NCBI GenBank assembly: GCA_905208635.1
Contig: CAJLPX010000027.1
Span: 1-27,302 of the forward strand
Direction of reading: 5' to 3'
Origin: an uncultured Collinsella sp.
Lineage (GTDB): Bacteria; Actinomycetota; Coriobacteriia; Coriobacteriales; Coriobacteriaceae
Length of the DNA: 27,302 nt
Part shown: piece after piece, positions 24,154-27,302 of the stretch
How positions within the stretch are numbered: position 1 is the first letter of the stretch
Layout: every line of letters begins with the position of its first letter
The notes under the pieces: generated by a model
What the model saw: only the letters and a program-made list of their open reading frames with translations
What the model was told of the DNA's origin: nothing
Databases searched by the model: none
Translations under genes and position numbers: made by a program

Positions 24154-25620
24154 TTGTCACAGTTCACCGATATCAGCCGCATTAACGTGTGCGGCGGCGA
24201 CGGCGGAGCCGGATGCATGTCGTTTAGGCGCGAGGCATTTGTCCCCAAGGGCGGCCCCGATGGCGGCGACGGCGGTCGTGGCGGCAATGTTGTCATCCAG
24301 GCCGATGCTCAGCTGTCTTCGCTGATCGATTACCGCTTCAAGCATCACTTCCGCGCCGAGCGCGGCACGCATGGGCAGGGTGCCCGTCGTAACGGTAAGA
24401 GCGGCGAGGACCTGATCCTGAAGGTTCCCATGGGCACCGTGGTGCGCGAGCTCGACCCCGAGACGCAGACCCCGATGTTCGAGATTGCTGACCTGGTGCA
24501 CGATGGCGAGCGCGTTGTCGTGGCGCCCGGCGGTGCCGGTGGCCTGGGCAACACGCACTTTGTGACGTCGGTGCGTCGCGCGCCCGCGTTCGCTCAGCTG
24601 GGCGAACCGGCCGAGGAGCACTGGATTGAGCTTGAGATGAAGCTTATGGCCGATGCCGCGCTCGTGGGTTTCCCCTCGGTGGGCAAGTCCTCGCTTATCG
24701 CGCGCATGAGTGCCGCCCGTCCCAAGATCGCCGACTATCCGTTTACAACGCTCGTGCCGAACCTCGGCATGGTGCGTGCCGGTGAGTATTCTTACGTCGT
24801 TGCCGACGTTCCTGGTTTGATCGAGGGCGCGAGCGAGGGCAAGGGCCTGGGCCACCAGTTCCTGCGCCACATTGAGCGCACGGCGCTCATCATGCATGTC
24901 GTTGACATGACGGGCGGGTTTGAGGATCGCGATCCGGTCGAGGATTACCGTATCATCAACCGTGAGCTCGAGCAGTATGGCGCCGAGCTTTCGGAGCGTC
25001 CGCAGATCGTCGTCGCCAACAAGTGCGATGCGCCGGGCACGGCCGACAAGATTGCCGACCTCAAGCGCGCCGCGCTCGACGATGGACATATGTTCTTTGC
25101 CGTGTCCGCCGTGACGGGCGCCGGCCTCAACACGCTGATGCTTGCCGTGGGCGAGCAGGTGGCTAAGCTGCGTGCCGAGTTGGCGGTCTCCGCTGAGCCG
25201 GTCGATCTGCGCGACGAGGAGTGGGAGCGCCGCCGTCTGCAGCGCGAGAAGCGGTTCCGCATTGTCCAGGAGGAGCCCGGTGCCTTCCGTGTGGTTGGTC
25301 GTGCCATCGAGCGCATGGTCATCCAGACCGACTGGGAAAACGAGGAAGCCGTCATTTACCTGCAGCATAAGTTTGCGCGTATGGGTGTTGACGACGCGCT
25401 CGAGAAGGCCGGTTGCCGTGCGGGCGACGAGGTCCGCATTTGCCAGCGTGCCTTTGACTTTGAGGGCGCTGAGGACTTCTCGGAGTACGAGGAGCTCGAA
25501 GACGCTGGCGAGGACGTTGCCGTTGAGGCCATTGACGTGGCCGATGCTGCGGATGAGGGCGTCGAGGTTGTCGATGCGGCGGATGCCGCGGACGATGCCG
25601 TGACCTCGGAGGGCGAGTAG
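24154..25620 (+). CDS. obgE: GTPase Obg/CgtA
   Basis: GTPase that assists 50S subunit assembly and links it to growth state. It has 488 aa, longer than the usual 430 or so. The glycine-rich Obg fold covers about 1-160 (RRNGKSGEDLILKVPMGT, APGGAGGLGNTHF). The G domain carries G1 GFPSVGKSS at 172-180, TT in YPFTT, DVPG, and NKCD. The OCT domain covers about 345-425 (FRVVGRAIERMV). The last 60 residues or so are acidic Asp/Glu/Ala/Val repeats. The start is TTG 24154 with GGAGG 8 nt upstream. NadD begins 3 nt after the stop. Confidence 0.96.
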   Translation: MSQFTDISRINVCGGDGGAGCMSFRREAFVPKGGPDGGDGGRGGNVVIQADAQLSSLIDYRFKHHFRAERGTHGQGARRNGKSGEDLILKVPMGTVVRELDPETQTPMFEIADLVHDGERVVVAPGGAGGLGNTHFVTSVRRAPAFAQLGEPAEEHWIELEMKLMADAALVGFPSVGKSSLIARMSAARPKIADYPFTTLVPNLGMVRAGEYSYVVADVPGLIEGASEGKGLGHQFLRHIERTALIMHVVDMTGGFEDRDPVEDYRIINRELEQYGAELSERPQIVVANKCDAPGTADKIADLKRAALDDGHMFFAVSAVTGAGLNTLMLAVGEQVAKLRAELAVSAEPVDLRDEEWERRRLQREKRFRIVQEEPGAFRVVGRAIERMVIQTDWENEEAVIYLQHKFARMGVDDALEKAGCRAGDEVRICQRAFDFEGAEDFSEYEELEDAGEDVAVEAIDVADAADEGVEVVDAADAADDAVTSEGE

Positions 25621-25623
25621 GCC

Positions 25624-26301
25624 ATGTCGCTGCGCGGTGGAATCGGTTTGCCCGAGCTGCCCATAAAAGTGGGCAAAGAGTTTCGGCTTGGCATTATGGG
25701 CGGCACCTTCGACCCGATTCATTACGGGCACCTGGTGACTGCCGAGCAGGCACGCGAGTCGCTCGACTTGGACGCTGTGCTCTTTATGCCGGCGGGCTCT
25801 CCCGCCTTTAAGCTTGACAAGCCGGTGACGCCTGCCGAGGACCGTTATGCCATGACTGTCCTCGCCACCGCCGCGAACCCGGCCTTTTTGGCGAGCCGGT
25901 TCGAGATTGACCGTCCGGGCGTAACCTATACGGCCGATACGCTTCATGCCCTTCGCGACTTTTACCCGCCGCAGGTAAAGCTCTACTTTATTACGGGCGC
26001 CGACGCGATTATCGATATTGTGACCTGGCATGATGCCGAGCGAATCGCTGAGCTTGCTACCTTTATTGCGGCGACGCGACCGGGTTTTGATATCGATACG
26101 GCTCGTGCCCGAATCAAAGAGTCGGGGCTGCCGTTCGATGTGCGCTATATTCAGATTCCGGCGCTGGCGATCAGCTCGACGAACATTCGTAAGCGAGTTG
26201 CCCGCGGCATGAGCGTGCGTTATCTTACGAGCGAGTCTGTGCTCGGCTACATTCGCAAGCGCAGTTTGTATGTCGATCTGGGTCAAGAAGATTTTGAGTG
26301 A
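25624..26301 (+). CDS. nadD: Nicotinate-nucleotide adenylyltransferase
   Basis: Joins nicotinate mononucleotide and ATP to form deamido-NAD in NAD synthesis. It has 225 aa. The nucleotidyltransferase motif GGTFDPIHYGH lies at 26-36 and ISSTNIR at 183-189. The first 20 residues or so precede the usual GIMGG start and may be an extension, but no better start with a ribosome-binding site is evident. The ATG lies 3 nt after obgE, and the stop overlaps the yqeK start by 1 nt. Confidence 0.95.
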   Translation: MSLRGGIGLPELPIKVGKEFRLGIMGGTFDPIHYGHLVTAEQARESLDLDAVLFMPAGSPAFKLDKPVTPAEDRYAMTVLATAANPAFLASRFEIDRPGVTYTADTLHALRDFYPPQVKLYFITGADAIIDIVTWHDAERIAELATFIAATRPGFDIDTARARIKESGLPFDVRYIQIPALAISSTNIRKRVARGMSVRYLTSESVLGYIRKRSLYVDLGQEDFE

Positions 26302-26921
26302 TGGGGGCTACGTTGTCGGTAGAGGATCAGTTTGAGGGCGATGAGCGCGCGCTGCTCAAGCGCATTCAAGAGCTGCTCGATGTTCGCATGAAAGATAAGC
26401 GCAAGCGCTATGTGCATTCGCTGGGTGTTGCCGAGACCGCACTTCATCTGGCCGAGGTCTACGGCGTTGACCGCTTTGATGCCGCTGCCGCCGGCTTAAT
26501 TCACGACTGGGACAAGGTGCTTTCCGATGACGAGCTCGTGGCCCGCGCGCTTCACTATGGCATCAAGGTTGCCGGCTCTCCTTCCGCCGCGACGCCGCTT
26601 TTGCATGGCCCTGTTGCCGCCTATGAGCTTCCGCAGCTTTTCCCCGAGCTGTCGCCGGTTGTTTTCCAGGCTGTCGACCGTCACACCGTGGGTGCCTGCG
26701 ACATGACGCCGCTCGATATGGTGGTCTTTGTGGCAGATGCCATCGAGCCTAACCGTCACGGCGACTATGCCCATGCGCTGCGCAAGATGGTGGGGAAGTC
26801 CTCGCTCGATGAGTTGTTCTTCTCCTGTTTTGCGCAGGGTCTGGTCTATGTGATCCAGTCCGGGCGCTATCTTTATCCCACGGCTATTACGATTTACAAC
26901 CATTACGCCCAGCTGCGCTAG
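26301..26921 (+). CDS. yqeK: HD-domain hydrolase YqeK (predicted Ap4A hydrolase)
   Basis: HD-superfamily metal-dependent phosphohydrolase. YqeK proteins symmetrically cleave diadenosine tetraphosphate in other Gram-positive bacteria. It has 206 aa from ATG 26301. The metal and catalytic set is visible: His39, HD at 68-69, His102 in LLHGPVA, His128 in DRHTVG and Asp146 in VADAIEPNR. The ATG shares one base with the nadD stop. A TTG at 26313 with GGGGG upstream is a fair alternative that would remove four residues. Its partnership with nadD and rsfS is widely conserved. Confidence 0.93.
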   Translation: MGATLSVEDQFEGDERALLKRIQELLDVRMKDKRKRYVHSLGVAETALHLAEVYGVDRFDAAAAGLIHDWDKVLSDDELVARALHYGIKVAGSPSAATPLLHGPVAAYELPQLFPELSPVVFQAVDRHTVGACDMTPLDMVVFVADAIEPNRHGDYAHALRKMVGKSSLDELFFSCFAQGLVYVIQSGRYLYPTAITIYNHYAQLR

Positions 26922-26949
26922 CTCGGGTGTGTCTAGAAAGAGGTATTCC

Positions 26950-27302
26950 ATGGCCGACGAGACCATGACTGACGAGCAGATTCTTGAAGGTGTGGAGCAC
27001 AAGAGTTTCGTTGCCACGTCCGACCGCACCGCCGCCTCGCTGTCCGCGAGCGGTGTCGCCGCCGAGGATGTCGCCCGCGCCGCCGCGCAGGCCGCCTACG
27101 ACAAGAAAGGCGAGGACGTGCAGGTGCTCGACCTGACCGAGCTTTCCGACGTGTGCGACTACTTTGTGCTTGCCACCGGTACCAACAACCGCCAGGTCGA
27201 TTCTATCGTCGACGAGATCGAGGAGAAGGTCGCCGAGGCTTGCGGCGAGCATCCGTTCTCCATCGAGGGCCGCGAGCAGAAGACCTGGATGCTCATGGAC
27301 TA
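26950..27302 (+). CDS. rsfS: Ribosome silencing factor RsfS, partial (C-terminus beyond the right edge)
   Basis: Binds uL14 and blocks subunit joining when nutrients run low. About 117 codons are visible. The family core begins at about residue 40 with ARAAAQAAYDKKGEDVQVLDL, followed by DYFVLATGTNNRQVDSIVDEIEEK and EGREQKTWMLMD. That leaves an N-terminal extension of about 40 residues. AGAGG precedes ATG 26950; an in-frame ATG at 26965 is another possibility. It lies 28 nt after yqeK. Confidence 0.93.
   Translation, partial: MADETMTDEQILEGVEHKSFVATSDRTAASLSASGVAAEDVARAAAQAAYDKKGEDVQVLDLTELSDVCDYFVLATGTNNRQVDSIVDEIEEKVAEACGEHPFSIEGREQKTWMLMD

Noticed and set aside
24157..26286. A 709-codon minus-strand open frame opposite obgE and nadD
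   Set aside because: Antisense shadow of two clear genes; no ribosome-binding site or domain.
1..27302. CRISPR arrays, insertion sequences, toxin-antitoxin or defence genes
   Set aside because: I saw no regularly spaced repeats, transposase motifs, terminal inverted repeats or defence-type domains.

Overview
The window is a GC-rich, gene-dense bacterial chromosome segment that reads as core genome. I see no insertion sequence, prophage, CRISPR array or foreign-looking island. The high GC content, frequent TTG/GTG starts, the protein sequences and the gene content suggest a Coriobacteriia-type actinobacterium, with Collinsella or a relative as my best guess. That taxonomic call is inference from general impression, not from a database match. 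No stretch longer than about 300 bases lacks a gene.

Region 1 (1-7415, minus strand) is an aromatic amino acid operon. In transcription order it is aroF (type I-beta DAHP synthase), tyrA, aroB, aroA, aroC, pheA and aroE, the last running off the left edge. Genes abut or overlap by a few bases, except for gaps of 36 and 43 nt. Dehydroquinate dehydratase and shikimate kinase are not in the window. The aroF leader holds an intrinsic terminator hairpin embedded in a 20-codon open frame. That frame starts 5 nt after a -10-like element and stops on the aroF Shine-Dalgarno. This looks like an undescribed attenuator and is my strongest regulatory finding.

Region 2 (7492-10403, plus) has a tRNA-Arg(CCG) with a clear promoter and terminator, then a CtpE-like P-type cation ATPase with a long basic C-terminal tail.

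Region 3 (10458-13615, plus) has a membrane protein with two zinc ribbons, a cyclophilin and a TPR membrane protein. The last two look like an operon behind a good promoter.

Region 4 (13638-23336, plus) is the cell-elongation operon mreB-mreC-mreD-pbp2-rodA. It continues with almost no gaps into a DUF697 (YcjF-like) protein and the radical SAM pair TIGR03960/TIGR03936, whose substrate I cannot identify.

Region 5 (23333-27302, plus) is a ribosome and NAD cluster: rplU, rpmA, a terminator-like hairpin, obgE, nadD, yqeK and a partial rsfS. Regions 4 and 5 together resemble the mre-rod-radicalSAM-rplU-rpmA-obg-nadD-yqeK-rsfS synteny seen across Gram-positive bacteria. Here it lacks minCDE, rng and ysxB/prp and has gained the DUF697 gene. 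The lack of ysxB/prp fits an L27 that begins directly at the mature N-terminus.
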